NCBI GenBank assembly: GCA_027485795.1
Contig: JAIXQK010000133.1
Location: forward strand, 1-64,000
Direction of reading: 5' to 3'
DNA: 64,000 nt
From: Oxalobacteraceae bacterium
GTDB lineage: Bacteria; Pseudomonadota; Gammaproteobacteria; Burkholderiales; Burkholderiaceae_D
The position numbers were made by a program, and so were the translations under genes. Below the pieces are notes generated by a model. It searched no databases and was not told the origin of the DNA. It saw only the letters and a list, made by a program, of their open reading frames with translations. Position 1 is the first letter of the stretch. Every line of letters starts with the position of its first letter. Below, piece after piece: positions 47,454 through 57,384 of this stretch.

Positions 47454-48041
47454 ATGACCACGTTTGTGCGCCCGATGGTCGCTGCCATCAATCATGTATT
47501 GGCGCGTCAGCCTTCGCTCCGTAGCAAACTGGCCGTGCACGCTGATAAGGTGGCGCGAATCGATATCGGGGTCATGCAACTCGATGTTTCAGTTGCTACG
47601 GACGGCTTGCTGCAGGCAGTCATGTCTGAGCCCAACGTCACCATCACCCTACAGCCCGGCAACCTGCCGCGGATTCTCAGCGATATGGATCGCGCTTTTT
47701 CGTATGTGACGATCAGTGGCGATGCTGATTTTGCGCGCGCGATTTCCGAACTGGCGGGGGAGCTGCGGTGGGACCTGGAAGAGGAGCTCGCGCCTTGGGT
47801 GGGTGATATTGCCGCCGTACGGATTGCGCACGCGGCGCGTGATGCGGTGGGAACGCTGAAGACGGGTGCCCGCGCGCTGGCAGAGAACATGGCCGAATAC
47901 TGGCTGGAAGAAAACCCAACTTTGCTCTACCGACAGGCGGGTGAGGCGTTCGCCACTGACGTCGCGGCGCTACGCGATGACGTAGAGCGTCTGAGCAAGC
48001 GCATAGAGCGCGTCGAGCGCGCCAGATCGGGTGCTGCATGA
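47454..48041 (+). CDS. ubiJ: Ubiquinone biosynthesis accessory factor UbiJ (SCP2 domain)
   Basis: An SCP2 sterol-carrier-type domain ([52 protein letters not shown]) then a C-terminal coiled coil ([18 protein letters not shown]). UbiJ binds lipid and organises the Ubi complex. Its position between ubiE and ubiB fixes the name. The start is ATG 47454; a TTG at 47427 overlapping the ubiE stop is also possible, adding nine residues. Confidence 0.92.
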   Translation: MTTFVRPMVAAINHVLARQPSLRSKLAVHADKVARIDIGVMQLDVSVATDGLLQAVMSEPNVTITLQPGNLPRILSDMDRAFSYVTISGDADFARAISELAGELRWDLEEELAPWVGDIAAVRIAHAARDAVGTLKTGARALAENMAEYWLEENPTLLYRQAGEAFATDVAALRDDVERLSKRIERVERARSGAA

Positions 48042-49606
48042 TCGCCAAGGTGTTTCGGGTATTGAAGATCGCGCAGGTGGTCTTGCGTTACGGTCTGGAC
48101 GAGATTCTGCTGTCCGGCGTTCGTTCGCCTGCTTCATTTCGGCTGATTTCTGTCATTTTCTTTTGGCGCGATCTTTCCACTGCGCGCGGCGTGCGGCTGC
48201 GGCGCGCGCTGGAAGAGTTGGGGCCAATTTTCGTCAAGTTTGGTCAGTTACTGTCGACGCGGCGCGATCTGATGCCGCCCGACATCGCTGATGAGCTGGC
48301 ACTGCTGCAAGACCGTGTGCCGCCCTTTCCTTCCGAGCTGGCGATTGCTGAAATTACGCGCTCGCTCGGGCAGCACCCAGATCAGTTATTCGCAAGCTTT
48401 GAACGGGAACCCGTCGCATCGGCTTCTGTTGCACAGGTTCACTTCGCGACGCTGAAAGATGGCACGGAAGTCGCGGTCAAGGTGCTGCGCCCGGGCGTAT
48501 TGCGGGCGATCGACAATGATATTGCGCTGATGCGAGTGATTGCTGGCTGGGTGCATCGCTGGTCTGAAGATGGCCGACGTCTTCGTCCGCGTGAAGTGGT
48601 GGCTGAGTTCGACAAGTATTTGCATGACGAGCTCGACCTGATGCGCGAGGCGGCGAATGGTAGTCAGCTACGACGAAATTTTGAGCAGTCTGCGCTACTA
48701 CTGGTGCCTAAGATGCACTGGGACTACTGTTCTCAATCGGTGATTGTGATGCAGCGCATGTACGGTATTCCGATTTCGCAGACGGACCGGCTAAGCGAGG
48801 CGGGTATTGATTTGCAGAAGTTGTCGCGCGATGGTGTCGAGATATTTTTTACGCAAGTATTTCGGCATGGTTTTTTCCATGCTGACATGCATCCGGGGAA
48901 CATCCTGGTGTCGACCGACCCAGCGACTTTTGGACGCTATATCGCGATCGACTTTGGCATTGTTGGTACGCTGAACGACTTCGACAAAGATTATCTGTCG
49001 CAAAACTTTATTGCATTCTTCCGGCGCGACTACCGTCGCGTAGCACAGGCACACATTGAATCTGGATGGGCACCACCCGATACGCGGGTTGATGAGTTGG
49101 AGGCGGCGGTGCGTGCCTGTTGCGAGCCCATCTTTAACAAGCCACTGGCTGAAATTTCGTTTGGGCAGGTGCTGCTGCGGCTATTCCAGACGTCGCGACG
49201 TTTCAATATCGAGGTACAGCCGCAATTGGTGCTGCTACAAAAAACCCTGCTCAATATTGAAGGACTAGGCCGGCAACTTGATCCCAATCTCGACCTCTGG
49301 CAGACCGCGAAGCCGATTCTCGAGCAATGGATGAAGGAGCAGATCGGTTGGCGCGGCTTCCTCGACAAGCTGAAGCTCGAAGCGGCGCAGTATGCGCACA
49401 TTCTTCCGGCATTGCCCCGTTTGCTGCATCAGTCCTTGTCAACCCGTGCCGAGCCCCTGCCTGATCACAGCGCTTTGCTCAAACGCCTCATTTCGGAGCA
49501 GCGCCGCACCAATCTGCTGCTGGGTGTGGTGGTTTACTTCGGCGGCGGCCTCCTCACGGGCATTTTGCTGGTGCAGCTTTTCATCCGCTTGCATGGCGGC
49601 GACTAA
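48038..49606 (+). CDS. ubiB: Ubiquinone biosynthesis kinase-like protein UbiB
   Basis: 522 residues. The N-terminal extension ([10 protein letters not shown]) leads into the UbiB signature [32 protein letters not shown] near residue 65 (KxGQ), the atypical kinase lobe with SVAQVHFA and VAVKVLRPG, and the catalytic block [11 protein letters not shown]. Two C-terminal helices (about 496-520) anchor it in the membrane. It is an ATPase of ubiquinone synthesis. Its ATG overlaps the ubiJ stop. Confidence 0.97.
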   Translation: MIAKVFRVLKIAQVVLRYGLDEILLSGVRSPASFRLISVIFFWRDLSTARGVRLRRALEELGPIFVKFGQLLSTRRDLMPPDIADELALLQDRVPPFPSELAIAEITRSLGQHPDQLFASFEREPVASASVAQVHFATLKDGTEVAVKVLRPGVLRAIDNDIALMRVIAGWVHRWSEDGRRLRPREVVAEFDKYLHDELDLMREAANGSQLRRNFEQSALLLVPKMHWDYCSQSVIVMQRMYGIPISQTDRLSEAGIDLQKLSRDGVEIFFTQVFRHGFFHADMHPGNILVSTDPATFGRYIAIDFGIVGTLNDFDKDYLSQNFIAFFRRDYRRVAQAHIESGWAPPDTRVDELEAAVRACCEPIFNKPLAEISFGQVLLRLFQTSRRFNIEVQPQLVLLQKTLLNIEGLGRQLDPNLDLWQTAKPILEQWMKEQIGWRGFLDKLKLEAAQYAHILPALPRLLHQSLSTRAEPLPDHSALLKRLISEQRRTNLLLGVVVYFGGGLLTGILLVQLFIRLHGGD

Positions 49607-49630
49607 AGGTTTCAATACCGGCATCACCCT

Positions 49631-49700
49631 GAGCGCTTGCGAATGAAGGGCCGCCAAAGTTCTCATCCGACGCGTTAGCAAGCGCTCGGTCTGCCGACCG
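49631..49700 (+). terminator. Tandem hairpins downstream of ubiB
   Basis: GAGCGCTTGC (49631-49640) and GCAAGCGCTC (49678-49687) are perfect 10-bp arms with a 37-base loop; CGGTC-TGCC-GACCG follows at 49687-49700. No T-run follows. These may stabilise or end the ubi transcript. Confidence 0.4.
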
Positions 49701-49743
49701 TGATTCGCTCAAGAAAAATCGTGCACGCTGAGGAAATCACGCG

Positions 49744-49749
49744 GCTATA
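49744..49749 (+). promoter_or_regulatory. Candidate -10 box of the symporter gene
   Basis: A perfect TATAAT, 50 bases upstream of the symporter ATG. No convincing -35 is at the right distance (GTGCAC lies 17 bp upstream). Confidence 0.4.
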
Positions 49750-49798
49750 ATCGCCCCATTTTTTTCGCGGCAATAAATCCGCCCCGCCGGGAGCCCAA

Positions 49799-51232
49799 AT
49801 GAATACTCTGCTGGCCTTTGTACTGGTCTACTTGCTGATCTCGATCAGCATTGGCCTGTACGCCGCGACGCGTGTCAGGAGTGCGACTGACTACGCAGTC
49901 GCTGGTCGTTCTTTGCCCATGCCAGTTGTGATTGCCACCGTATTTGCAACTTGGTTCGGCTCGGAGACGGTGCTCGGTATTCCGGCGCGTTTTGCCGAGC
50001 AAGGTTTGAGCGGTACCGTCGAAGATCCGTTTGGTGCATCGCTGTGCCTGATCTTTGTTGGACTGTTCTTCGCGCGCAAGCTGTACCGTATGAATCTGCT
50101 AACGATCGGCGATTACTACAAGCAGCGTTACAACCGCACGGTAGAAGTCATAGTCTCGCTGTGTATTGTCGCTTCTTACCTCGGTTGGGTGTCGGCGCAG
50201 ATTACTGCCATGGGTCTGGTGTTCAGCGTGCTCACGGGTGGCGCTATCCCGATGTCTTACGGCATGGTGCTCGGTGCAGCGATTGTGCTGCTGTACACCT
50301 TGTTTGGTGGCATGTGGTCGGTCGCTCTGACCGATGCATTCCAGATGCTGTTGATTGTGGCCGGGATGTTCTTCATTGCCTGGGTCATTGCCGACGCTGC
50401 CGGCGGTGTGGGCGTGGTGATCAATCATGCTTCGGCAGCGGGTAAGTTGCGCTTTTTGCCAGAGATGACATTGCCGAGCATGCTGGCGTTTATTGGCGCG
50501 GGGGTGACCATTATGTTTGGCTCTATCCCGCAGCAGGATGTGTTTCAGCGCGTCATGTCTTCCCGAAATGAAAACATCGCTGCTTCCGGCGCCGTGATCG
50601 GCGGCTCGATTTACTTCTTCATTGCGTTCATCCCGATGTTTTTGGTGTACGCCTCGCAGTTAATCGATCCGCAGTTGTTTGCGTCGTTGTTGGAAGAGGA
50701 TTCGCAGCTGATCTTGCCGACCTTGATTCTGCGCGACACCCCACTGATTGCTCAGATCATGTTCTTTGGCGCGCTGCTATCGGCCATCATGTCAACCGCC
50801 AGCGGCACGTTGCTAGCGCCGAGCGTGACGCTGACCGAGAACATCATTCGCGAAATGCGTCCGATGAATGACCAGCAGCTGCTGTTTACGACACGTGTCG
50901 TGGTGTTTTGTTTCACGATTATCGTGACCACCTTTGCGCTCATGTCACAGGGCATGCCGATTTACGAGATGGTGGGCAATTCCTACAAAGTACCCTTGGT
51001 TGGCGCCTTCATTCCCCTGGTGATGGGTTTGTACTGGAAACGGGCCACCACGCAGGGCGCCTTGGTATCGGTGATCGGAGGCTTACTGTCGTGGGTCTTG
51101 ATGGAGGTCTTCGGCGCTGAGTCGATCTGGCCGCCGCAACTGGTTGGCCTGCTGGTAGCCTTCTTCGGCATGATCCTCGGCTCGCTTGCCCCGCAGTGGA
51201 TGGGTCAGCAACCCGAACACCAGCCCGCTTGA
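49799..51232 (+). CDS. Sodium:solute symporter family protein
   Basis: 477 residues with about 12-13 transmembrane helices, SSS family. Visible marks: DYAVAGRSLPMPVVIATVFATWFGSETVLG near the N-terminus and FGSIPQQDVFQRVMSSRNENIA in the middle, the family's helix-loop. A GGGAG ribosome binding site precedes the ATG. It imports a small solute with sodium; the substrate cannot be told from sequence. It is a single-gene unit between ubiB and fmdB. Confidence 0.92.
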   Translation: MNTLLAFVLVYLLISISIGLYAATRVRSATDYAVAGRSLPMPVVIATVFATWFGSETVLGIPARFAEQGLSGTVEDPFGASLCLIFVGLFFARKLYRMNLLTIGDYYKQRYNRTVEVIVSLCIVASYLGWVSAQITAMGLVFSVLTGGAIPMSYGMVLGAAIVLLYTLFGGMWSVALTDAFQMLLIVAGMFFIAWVIADAAGGVGVVINHASAAGKLRFLPEMTLPSMLAFIGAGVTIMFGSIPQQDVFQRVMSSRNENIAASGAVIGGSIYFFIAFIPMFLVYASQLIDPQLFASLLEEDSQLILPTLILRDTPLIAQIMFFGALLSAIMSTASGTLLAPSVTLTENIIREMRPMNDQQLLFTTRVVVFCFTIIVTTFALMSQGMPIYEMVGNSYKVPLVGAFIPLVMGLYWKRATTQGALVSVIGGLLSWVLMEVFGAESIWPPQLVGLLVAFFGMILGSLAPQWMGQQPEHQPA

Positions 51233-51242
51233 GCTACCTGAA

Positions 51243-51258
51243 GGCGGTTGCAGCCGCC
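51243..51258 (+). terminator. Short GC hairpin after the symporter gene
   Basis: GGCGG (51243-51247) and CCGCC (51254-51258), extendable by a G-T pair over TGCA. No T-run, so it is a weak terminator candidate. Confidence 0.35.
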
Positions 51259-51310
51259 TCAGGCATCGGTATCGACAGTGCGCGCCAGCCGGGCGCACCG
51301 CTGTCTCCTG

Positions 51311-51339
51311 CGAAAACCCCCTATAATCGAGGGTTTTCG
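51311..51339 (+). promoter_or_regulatory. Inverted repeat spanning the fmdB -10 box
   Basis: CGAAAACCC (51311-51319) and GGGTTTTCG (51331-51339), perfect 9-bp arms, enclose TATAAT (51322-51327). This lies 22 bases before the fmdB GTG. It looks like an operator for the fmdB-DUF502-aspS transcript, or a 5' hairpin if transcription starts earlier. Confidence 0.45.
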
Positions 51340-51361
51340 AAAATCCGCAGGGAGAAAGCTT

Positions 51362-51754
51362 GTGCCGATCTACGCCTACCGCTGCGAAGCTTGCGGCTTC
51401 GCGAAAGACGCGCTGCAGAAAATCTCTGACGCGCCGCTGACTGATTGCCCCGCCTGCGGCGAGGCGAAATTCAAAAAACAACTGACCGCCGCTGGTTTTC
51501 AGCTGAAGGGTACCGGCTGGTACGTGACCGATTTTCGGAATGGATCCAACACGGGCAAGCCCAGCACCAATGACGCGAACAAGAGCGAGGGTGCCAACGC
51601 TGCCACCGACACGCCCGCCACTGGTAACAGTGCGGGTGGCAGCGATGCTGCCAGTAGCAATGTGAGCAGCAATGCCAGCAGTACCACATCATCCTCTGCC
51701 AGTTCCGCCAGCAGCAGCGATAGCTCTGGTGCGAGTTCGGCTTCTGCGGCCTAA
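51362..51754 (+). CDS. FmdB family zinc ribbon protein
   Basis: 130 residues from GTG 51362, preceded by GGGAGA. The N-terminal zinc ribbon PIYAYRCEACGFAKDALQK...CPACGEAKFKKQL has two CxxC pairs and continues to GFQLKGTGWYVTDF, the family end. A 75-residue Ser/Ala/Asn-rich tail follows, low in complexity. FmdB-like proteins are putative regulators, named from a formamidase operon; function is not known. The fmdB-DUF502-aspS order is common. Confidence 0.9.
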   Translation: MPIYAYRCEACGFAKDALQKISDAPLTDCPACGEAKFKKQLTAAGFQLKGTGWYVTDFRNGSNTGKPSTNDANKSEGANAATDTPATGNSAGGSDAASSNVSSNASSTTSSSASSASSSDSSGASSASAA

Positions 51755-51765
51755 GCGAGCAGCGC

Positions 51766-52401
51766 ATGCGCAAATACTTCATTACCGGCTTACTGGTTTT
51801 GGTACCACTGGTCATCACACTGTGGGTGCTCAACCTGATCGTGGGTACCTTGGACGGTTCCTTGGTACTGCTGCCACCCGAGTGGCGTCCGGAATCATTG
51901 TTTGGTTTCCATTTGCCCGGCTTCGGCACCATGGTCACCTTGTTGATCGTGTTCGTGACGGGTCTGGTGACGCAGAACATTATCGGCAATCGCGTGCTTC
52001 GGATTTGGGAGTTGCTGTTGCAGCGAATCCCGGTGGTGAACTCGATCTACTCCAGCGTCAAACAAGTTTCAGATACGCTGCTGTCCTCTAGTGGCAATGC
52101 ATTTCGCAAGGCGCTGCTGGTGCAGTATCCGCGCGAGGGTGTCTGGACCATCGCATTTCAAACCGGCGTACCGGGCGGCGATGTCAAAAATCATCTGCAA
52201 GGTGATTACGTCAGCGTGTATGTGCCGACCACGCCTAACCCGACGTCCGGTTTTTTTCTGATGTTGCGGCGCTCTGATGTGGTCGAACTCGAGATGAGTG
52301 TCGACGAGGCGCTGAAATACATCGTATCGATGGGCGTAGTCGCGCCATCTGACAAAAAACTACCTACAGCGCCGACGGCCCCAACGCCGAACAGCCACTA
52401 A
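51766..52401 (+). CDS. DUF502 family membrane protein
   Basis: 211 residues. Two N-terminal helices (about 4-26 and 50-71) then a soluble domain; RIPVVNSIYSSVKQVSDTLLSS and YVPTTPNPTSGFFLMLRRSDV are the conserved blocks. Uncharacterised, widespread in bacteria and plants (there called COV-like). It starts 12 bases after fmdB and precedes aspS. Confidence 0.93.
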   Translation: MRKYFITGLLVLVPLVITLWVLNLIVGTLDGSLVLLPPEWRPESLFGFHLPGFGTMVTLLIVFVTGLVTQNIIGNRVLRIWELLLQRIPVVNSIYSSVKQVSDTLLSSSGNAFRKALLVQYPREGVWTIAFQTGVPGGDVKNHLQGDYVSVYVPTTPNPTSGFFLMLRRSDVVELEMSVDEALKYIVSMGVVAPSDKKLPTAPTAPTPNSH

Positions 52402-52428
52402 TACTTCTGATCTGTCGAGAATTCACTC

Positions 52429-54234
52429 ATGTCTATGCGTACACATTACTGCGGCCTGACCTCCGAGGCGCAGATGGACCAAATCGTCAGCTTGTGCGGC
52501 TGGGTACACCGCCGCCGCGATCATGGCGGGGTCATCTTTATCGATCTGCGTGATCGTGAGGGTTTGGTGCAGGTCGTATGCGATCCCGACCGGGCCGACA
52601 TGTTCAAAGTAGCCGAAGCGGTCCGTAACGAGTACTGCTTGCGCATCACCGGCTTGGTGCGTGCGCGCCCAACGGGCACCGAGAATGCCGGCCTCACCTC
52701 GGGCAAGATCGAGGTGCTGTGCCATGAACTCGAGGTATTGAATGCTTCGGTGACACCGCCATTCCAGCTTGACGACGACAACTTGTCAGAGACCACGCGT
52801 CTCACTCACCGCGTACTTGACCTGCGTCGGCCGCAGATGCAGCACAACCTGCGCTTGCGCTATCGTGTTTCGATGGAGGTGCGCAAATTCCTCGACGCGA
52901 ATGGTTTTATCGACATCGAAACACCGATGCTGACCAAGTCCACGCCCGAAGGCGCGCGCGATTATTTGGTGCCATCACGCGTTAACGCGGGCCATTTCTT
53001 TGCGCTGCCGCAGTCGCCGCAGCTGTTCAAGCAGCTGCTGATGGTCTCCAACTTTGACCGTTACTATCAGATCACCAAGTGCTTCCGCGATGAAGATTTG
53101 CGCGCGGATCGTCAGCCCGAGTTTACCCAGATCGATTGTGAAACCTCGTTCATGACTGAGCAGGAAATTCGCGACATGTTCGAGGGCATGATTCGCGGAG
53201 TGTTCAAAAACGTGCTGAACGTTGAGCTGCCAAACCCGTTCCCGGTGATGGACTTCGCGACCGCGATGGCCATGTACGGCTCTGATAAACCCGATATGCG
53301 CGTCAAGCTCGAGTTCACCGAGCTGACCGATGCGATGAAAGATGTCGAGTTCAAGGTCTTCTCCGGCGCGGCCAACATGGATAACGGCCGCGTGGTCGGT
53401 CTGCGTGTGCCGGGTGGTGCCGCGATGCCGCGTTCCGAGATCGATGCGTACACGCAGTTCGTCGCGATCTATGGCGCAAAGGGCCTGGCGTACATCAAGA
53501 TCAATGAAATTGCGAAAGGTCGTGACGGCCTGCAGTCGCCGATCGTGAAGAACATTCATGATGCAGCATTGAAGCAGATCCTCGAGCGCACTGGTGCGCA
53601 AGACGGTGACCTGATTTTCTTCGGTGCGGACAAAGCCAAGGTCGTCAATGATGCGATCGGCGCCTTGCGCGTGAAAGTGGGTCACAGCGACTTTGGCCGT
53701 CAGCATGGCTTGTTCGACGAGAGCTGGCGTCCGCTGTGGGTGGTCGATTTCCCGATGTTCGAACATGACGAAGACGAAAATCGTTGGAACGCATTGCACC
53801 ACCCCTTCACCGCACCAAAAGCGGGGCATGAAGAATTCATCGACTCTGCACCGGGACGCGCTATTGCGCAAGCCTATGACATGGTGCTGAATGGCTGGGA
53901 ACTGGGCGGTGGTTCGGTACGTATCCATCGCGCTGATGTGCAGAGCAAAGTGTTCAAGGCACTCAAGATTGCTGACGATGAGGCACGCATCAAGTTCGGC
54001 TTCTTGCTCGATGCGCTGCAGTACGGTGCGCCACCCCATGGCGGGCTTGCGTTTGGTCTTGATCGTTTGGTGACCATGATGACCGGCGCCGAATCTATTC
54101 GCGACGTGATCGCTTTCCCCAAGACCCAGCGTGCGCAATGTTTGCTGACGCAAGCGCCAAGCGAGGTCGACGAAAAGCAATTGAAAGAACTGCATATTCG
54201 CCTGCGTGCGACGGAGCCAGCGGTCAAAAGCTGA
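52429..54234 (+). CDS. aspS: Aspartate-tRNA ligase
   Basis: 601 residues. An N-terminal OB fold binds the anticodon ([23 protein letters not shown]). Class II motifs follow: the [25 protein letters not shown] block, the [20 protein letters not shown] site, and the C-terminal [14 protein letters not shown] bacterial-type GAD insertion lies in the middle. Many betaproteobacteria use AspRS to charge tRNA-Asn as well; whether this one does cannot be told without checking for asnS and gatCAB. An alternative ATG is at 52435. Confidence 0.97.
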   Translation: MSMRTHYCGLTSEAQMDQIVSLCGWVHRRRDHGGVIFIDLRDREGLVQVVCDPDRADMFKVAEAVRNEYCLRITGLVRARPTGTENAGLTSGKIEVLCHELEVLNASVTPPFQLDDDNLSETTRLTHRVLDLRRPQMQHNLRLRYRVSMEVRKFLDANGFIDIETPMLTKSTPEGARDYLVPSRVNAGHFFALPQSPQLFKQLLMVSNFDRYYQITKCFRDEDLRADRQPEFTQIDCETSFMTEQEIRDMFEGMIRGVFKNVLNVELPNPFPVMDFATAMAMYGSDKPDMRVKLEFTELTDAMKDVEFKVFSGAANMDNGRVVGLRVPGGAAMPRSEIDAYTQFVAIYGAKGLAYIKINEIAKGRDGLQSPIVKNIHDAALKQILERTGAQDGDLIFFGADKAKVVNDAIGALRVKVGHSDFGRQHGLFDESWRPLWVVDFPMFEHDEDENRWNALHHPFTAPKAGHEEFIDSAPGRAIAQAYDMVLNGWELGGGSVRIHRADVQSKVFKALKIADDEARIKFGFLLDALQYGAPPHGGLAFGLDRLVTMMTGAESIRDVIAFPKTQRAQCLLTQAPSEVDEKQLKELHIRLRATEPAVKS

Positions 54235-54269
54235 GCGTTGCACGTTTCCGTCATTGACGGCGCTGCATT

Positions 54270-54296
54270 GCCGGGGTGGGGCGGCCTCACCCCGGC
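54270..54296 (+). terminator. GC-rich hairpin after aspS
   Basis: GCCGGGGTG (54270-54278) and CACCCCGGC (54288-54296), perfect 9-bp stem and 9-base loop, in the aspS-nudB gap. No T-run follows; possible processing or partial termination site. Confidence 0.5.
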
Positions 54297-54378
54297 GCAA
54301 TCATGGCCATGCTTACCCTGATGCGGTTTACCTACGGTCCAGACAACACCGATCAGGTAAAGCGGAGATAATCAAGCC

Positions 54379-54840
54379 ATGGTTGCCTACAAAATCCCCG
54401 AATCTGTTCTGGTCGTGATCCACAGTATCGATCTGCAAGTGCTGCTGATCGAGCGCGCGGACAAGCCGGGTTTCTGGCAGTCCGTGACCGGATCCAAAGA
54501 TGCGATCGATGAAGCGCTGCATCTGACTGCAGTGCGTGAGGTGCAAGAAGAAACTGGTATCACCATCGGGGATGCACAGGTACCGGTCACCAATCTGCGT
54601 GATTGGCAACTATCGAATGTCTACACCATCTACCCCGCATGGCGTCATCGCTATGCACCGGGTGTGACGCAAAATACCGAGCATGTATTCGGGCTGTGCG
54701 TGCCGCGTGAGATCTCGATCACCTTGGCGCCGCGCGAGCATCTGCAGTATTGCTGGTTACCCTGGCGTGAGGCTGCCGATCGCTGCTTCTCGCCTTCCAA
54801 TGCCGAGGCGATATTGCAATTGCCTCGCTATGCCGCCTGA
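54379..54840 (+). CDS. nudB: Dihydroneopterin triphosphate diphosphatase
   Basis: 153 residues, Nudix fold. The Nudix box G-x5-E-x7-REVQEETGI is seen in GSKDAIDEALHLTAVREVQEETGI. VLVVIHSIDLQVLLIERADKPGFWQSVTGS is the NudB-type opening. It removes pyrophosphate from dihydroneopterin triphosphate in folate synthesis. Placement after aspS is typical. Confidence 0.93.
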   Translation: MVAYKIPESVLVVIHSIDLQVLLIERADKPGFWQSVTGSKDAIDEALHLTAVREVQEETGITIGDAQVPVTNLRDWQLSNVYTIYPAWRHRYAPGVTQNTEHVFGLCVPREISITLAPREHLQYCWLPWREAADRCFSPSNAEAILQLPRYAA

Positions 54841-54849
54841 CACTGCTTC

Positions 54850-55698
54850 ATGAAACTTCGCATTGCGACTTGGAACATTCACAAAGGCGTGAGCGCGCTG
54901 GGCCGCAGACCGCGTGTGCATGGCATAAAGCAGGCACTGGCGGGTATCGCGGCAGATATTGTTTTTTTGCAGGAAGTGCAGGGCAGACATGATCTGCTGG
55001 CACTCAAACATGCAAGCTGGCCTTCGCAAGGTCAGCATGAATTTCTCGCGGGCGATGAACAGCATAGCGCCTATGGCAAGAATGCCGTGTATGACCATGG
55101 GCATCACGGCAACGCCTTGCTGTCGAATTTCCCGATTGCCGCGGTGCGTAATCATGATGTTTCTGATCATGCCTTCGAGTCACGTGGGATTTTGCATTGT
55201 GTGGTGACGGTCGATACTCTGGCGATTCATTGCTATGTGATCCATCTGGGTTTATTCGCTGTTAGCCGCTTGCGTCAGACCGAGGCGCTGATCGACGCTG
55301 TATGTGCTAGCGCGCCGCCGGATGCGCCACTGTTGATTGCGGGGGACTTCAACGACTGGACCAATTCACTATCCGAAAACTTACGTGACCGGCTGGGTGT
55401 GACGGAGGTATTTGATCGACAGCTACCCGCGTCGCGTTTTGGCAGCTATCTTCGACGGCTGGCCGGACGTGGCCCACGCAAGGCGCCAGCGCGTACGTTT
55501 CCGGCGGCAATGCCGATGCTCCAACTGGATCGCATCTATGTGCGTGGCTTCGAAGTACTGGAGGCTAAGGTGCTGTATGGACCGAGCTGGGCGCGATTGT
55601 CGGATCATGCGCCACTCGTTACAGAGTTGACCTTGCACCCATCGCACGATAGCACCACGACCGACGCACAGCACACGATCGAGCATGCGGACGGCTAG
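54850..55698 (+). CDS. Endonuclease/exonuclease/phosphatase family protein
   Basis: 282 residues. EEP-fold motifs: RIATWNIHKGV, FLQEVQ, LIAGDFNDWTNSL and the final LSDHAPLVTEL, giving the metal and catalytic Asn, Glu, Asp and His. Homologues (E. coli YbhP) lie beside clsB, as here. The substrate may be a phospholipid or nucleic acid; unknown. It overlaps clsB by 14 bases. Confidence 0.9.
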   Translation: MKLRIATWNIHKGVSALGRRPRVHGIKQALAGIAADIVFLQEVQGRHDLLALKHASWPSQGQHEFLAGDEQHSAYGKNAVYDHGHHGNALLSNFPIAAVRNHDVSDHAFESRGILHCVVTVDTLAIHCYVIHLGLFAVSRLRQTEALIDAVCASAPPDAPLLIAGDFNDWTNSLSENLRDRLGVTEVFDRQLPASRFGSYLRRLAGRGPRKAPARTFPAAMPMLQLDRIYVRGFEVLEAKVLYGPSWARLSDHAPLVTELTLHPSHDSTTTDAQHTIEHADG

Positions 55699-56854
55699 TT
55701 ACAGCCACGGCAATCAGCTCTCGCTACTACATCAAGGCGAGCAGTTTTTCCCTGCGCTGATTAGTGCGTGTGATCGCGCACTCAGCGAGATCTACATCGA
55801 GACCTACATCTTCGCACTTGATCCGACCGGTTTGCGGGTAAAGGCTGCACTCCTACGTGCTGTGCGTCGCGGTGTGTCGGTACAGCTAGTGGTGGACTGG
55901 CTGGGTACGGGCGATGACACCATTGCACAACTACGCGCTGAGCTTGAACCAGCGGGTGTGAGATTGCTCGCATTCAATCCATGGTTTCAACGCGGCATTG
56001 TGCGTATGCATCGCAAGATTGCTGTCATCGATCAGCGCATTGCTTTCTTGGGTGGGCTAAACATCAATGACGATTGGATCACGGATGACGGTAGTGCCGA
56101 ACCCTTGCCGGCAGCTCGCTGGGACTTTGCAGTCAGCGTCAGCGGCCCATTAGTGCAAACGATTCATGCCGAAGTCCTAGCGCAATGGCAGCGCCTCGGA
56201 CCGAGGCCCCTACGGACGCGATTGGAAAGTTTTCGTCAGTATGTGAGTAGTCGTCAAGCATGGCGCGCAGTGGAAGTCGCCGAGGCCGCATTTGTGGTTC
56301 GCGACAATCTGCGTAACCGTAAGGCAATACAACGCGCGCTGCTTCAGGCGCTTGGGCGAGCGCGCAGCAGTGCCTTGTTGGTGACGCCTTACTTTGCACC
56401 AGGCCGCAAGCTGCGCAAGGCGATGGTGCATGCGGCCCAGCGTGGCGTCGAGGTAGTGCTATTGATTGGGGTTGGGCAGTTCGCGATGCAAGATGCCGTC
56501 GCGCAGTCGTTCTATCCTCGGCTAGTGCGCGCCGGTGTCCGGATTGTTGAGTACCGACGTACTCAGTTACACGGCAAGTTGGCCGTGATTGACGGCGAGT
56601 GGGCAACAGTGGGGTCGAGTAATTTTGACGGGCTTTCACTGTTTGTGAATCATGAGGCGAATATTGTCGTCCGCGACGTCGGCTTCGCGGCATCGCTACA
56701 GGGCATGATCCGCGCAGCAGTCGCCGAAGGCGTGACCATTACCGACGACGATGTTGCGCGACTATCACTGCCGCGTCGCCTGTGGAATCGTTTTGCTTAT
56801 GGCTTGTACCGCGTGGTGTTACAGGCGCTGACGCTTGGCAGCTATACCCGCTAA
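55685..56854 (+). CDS. clsB: Cardiolipin synthase B
   Basis: 389 residues with two phospholipase D HKD motifs: MHRKIAVIDQRIAFLGGLN near residue 102 and LHGKLAVIDGEWATVGSSN near residue 297. There are no N-terminal membrane helices, so it is the ClsB type rather than ClsA. It condenses two phosphatidylglycerols to cardiolipin. It is coupled to the EEP gene upstream. Confidence 0.93.
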   Translation: MRTASYSHGNQLSLLHQGEQFFPALISACDRALSEIYIETYIFALDPTGLRVKAALLRAVRRGVSVQLVVDWLGTGDDTIAQLRAELEPAGVRLLAFNPWFQRGIVRMHRKIAVIDQRIAFLGGLNINDDWITDDGSAEPLPAARWDFAVSVSGPLVQTIHAEVLAQWQRLGPRPLRTRLESFRQYVSSRQAWRAVEVAEAAFVVRDNLRNRKAIQRALLQALGRARSSALLVTPYFAPGRKLRKAMVHAAQRGVEVVLLIGVGQFAMQDAVAQSFYPRLVRAGVRIVEYRRTQLHGKLAVIDGEWATVGSSNFDGLSLFVNHEANIVVRDVGFAASLQGMIRAAVAEGVTITDDDVARLSLPRRLWNRFAYGLYRVVLQALTLGSYTR

Positions 56855-56871
56855 GCACTACCATCAAGATT

Positions 56872-57246
56872 ATGGACGGAACCCGAATTGATAAATGGCT
56901 GTGGGCAGCCCGCTTCTTCAAGACCCGCTCACTGGCATCGGAGGCGGTTGAGCGTGGTCGAGTAAGGGTGAATGGCGATCGCTGCAAACCTGCACGTAGC
57001 CTGAAGCCAGGCGAGTTGCTGGACATTGATAACGGCAGCACCGAGTGGCAAGTGCGGGTCCTAGCGTTATCGGACAAGCGTGGCTCGGCAACGGTCGCAC
57101 GGCAGTTGTATGAGGAGACGCCGGAGGGGCTACAGCGGCAACGCCAGCTGGCCGAGCGCCGCCGGCTTTATACCGAGCCCGCCGATGCGATTCATGGCCG
57201 CCCGACCAAACGTGACCGTCGGCAGCTGGATCGTTCGCGTAGCTAG
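56872..57246 (+). CDS. S4 domain RNA-binding heat shock protein (Hsp15 type)
   Basis: 124 residues. The S4 domain RIDKWLWAARFFKTRSLASEAVERGRVRVNG opens the protein, and the very basic tail RPTKRDRRQLDRSRS closes it, as in HslR (Hsp15). HslR binds free 50S subunits carrying nascent chains during heat shock. It lies 17 bases after clsB. The name hslR is likely but not proven by sequence alone. Confidence 0.85.
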   Translation: MDGTRIDKWLWAARFFKTRSLASEAVERGRVRVNGDRCKPARSLKPGELLDIDNGSTEWQVRVLALSDKRGSATVARQLYEETPEGLQRQRQLAERRRLYTEPADAIHGRPTKRDRRQLDRSRS

Positions 57247-57384
57247 CCAAGCGAATCAACTAGCGCATCAACAAGACATCGCACTGCGAGCCAAGGCCCA
57301 CGGCAGTCGTCGGTCACGCTACTCTTCGGTGCTATTCAAGTGAATACAATGCTACCTATTCATCCTTAGCTTCAGGAGAGCCGC

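Noticed and set aside
52975-54300. 441-codon minus-strand frame opposite aspS
   Set aside because: Antisense shadow of aspS; no family features and no ribosome binding site.
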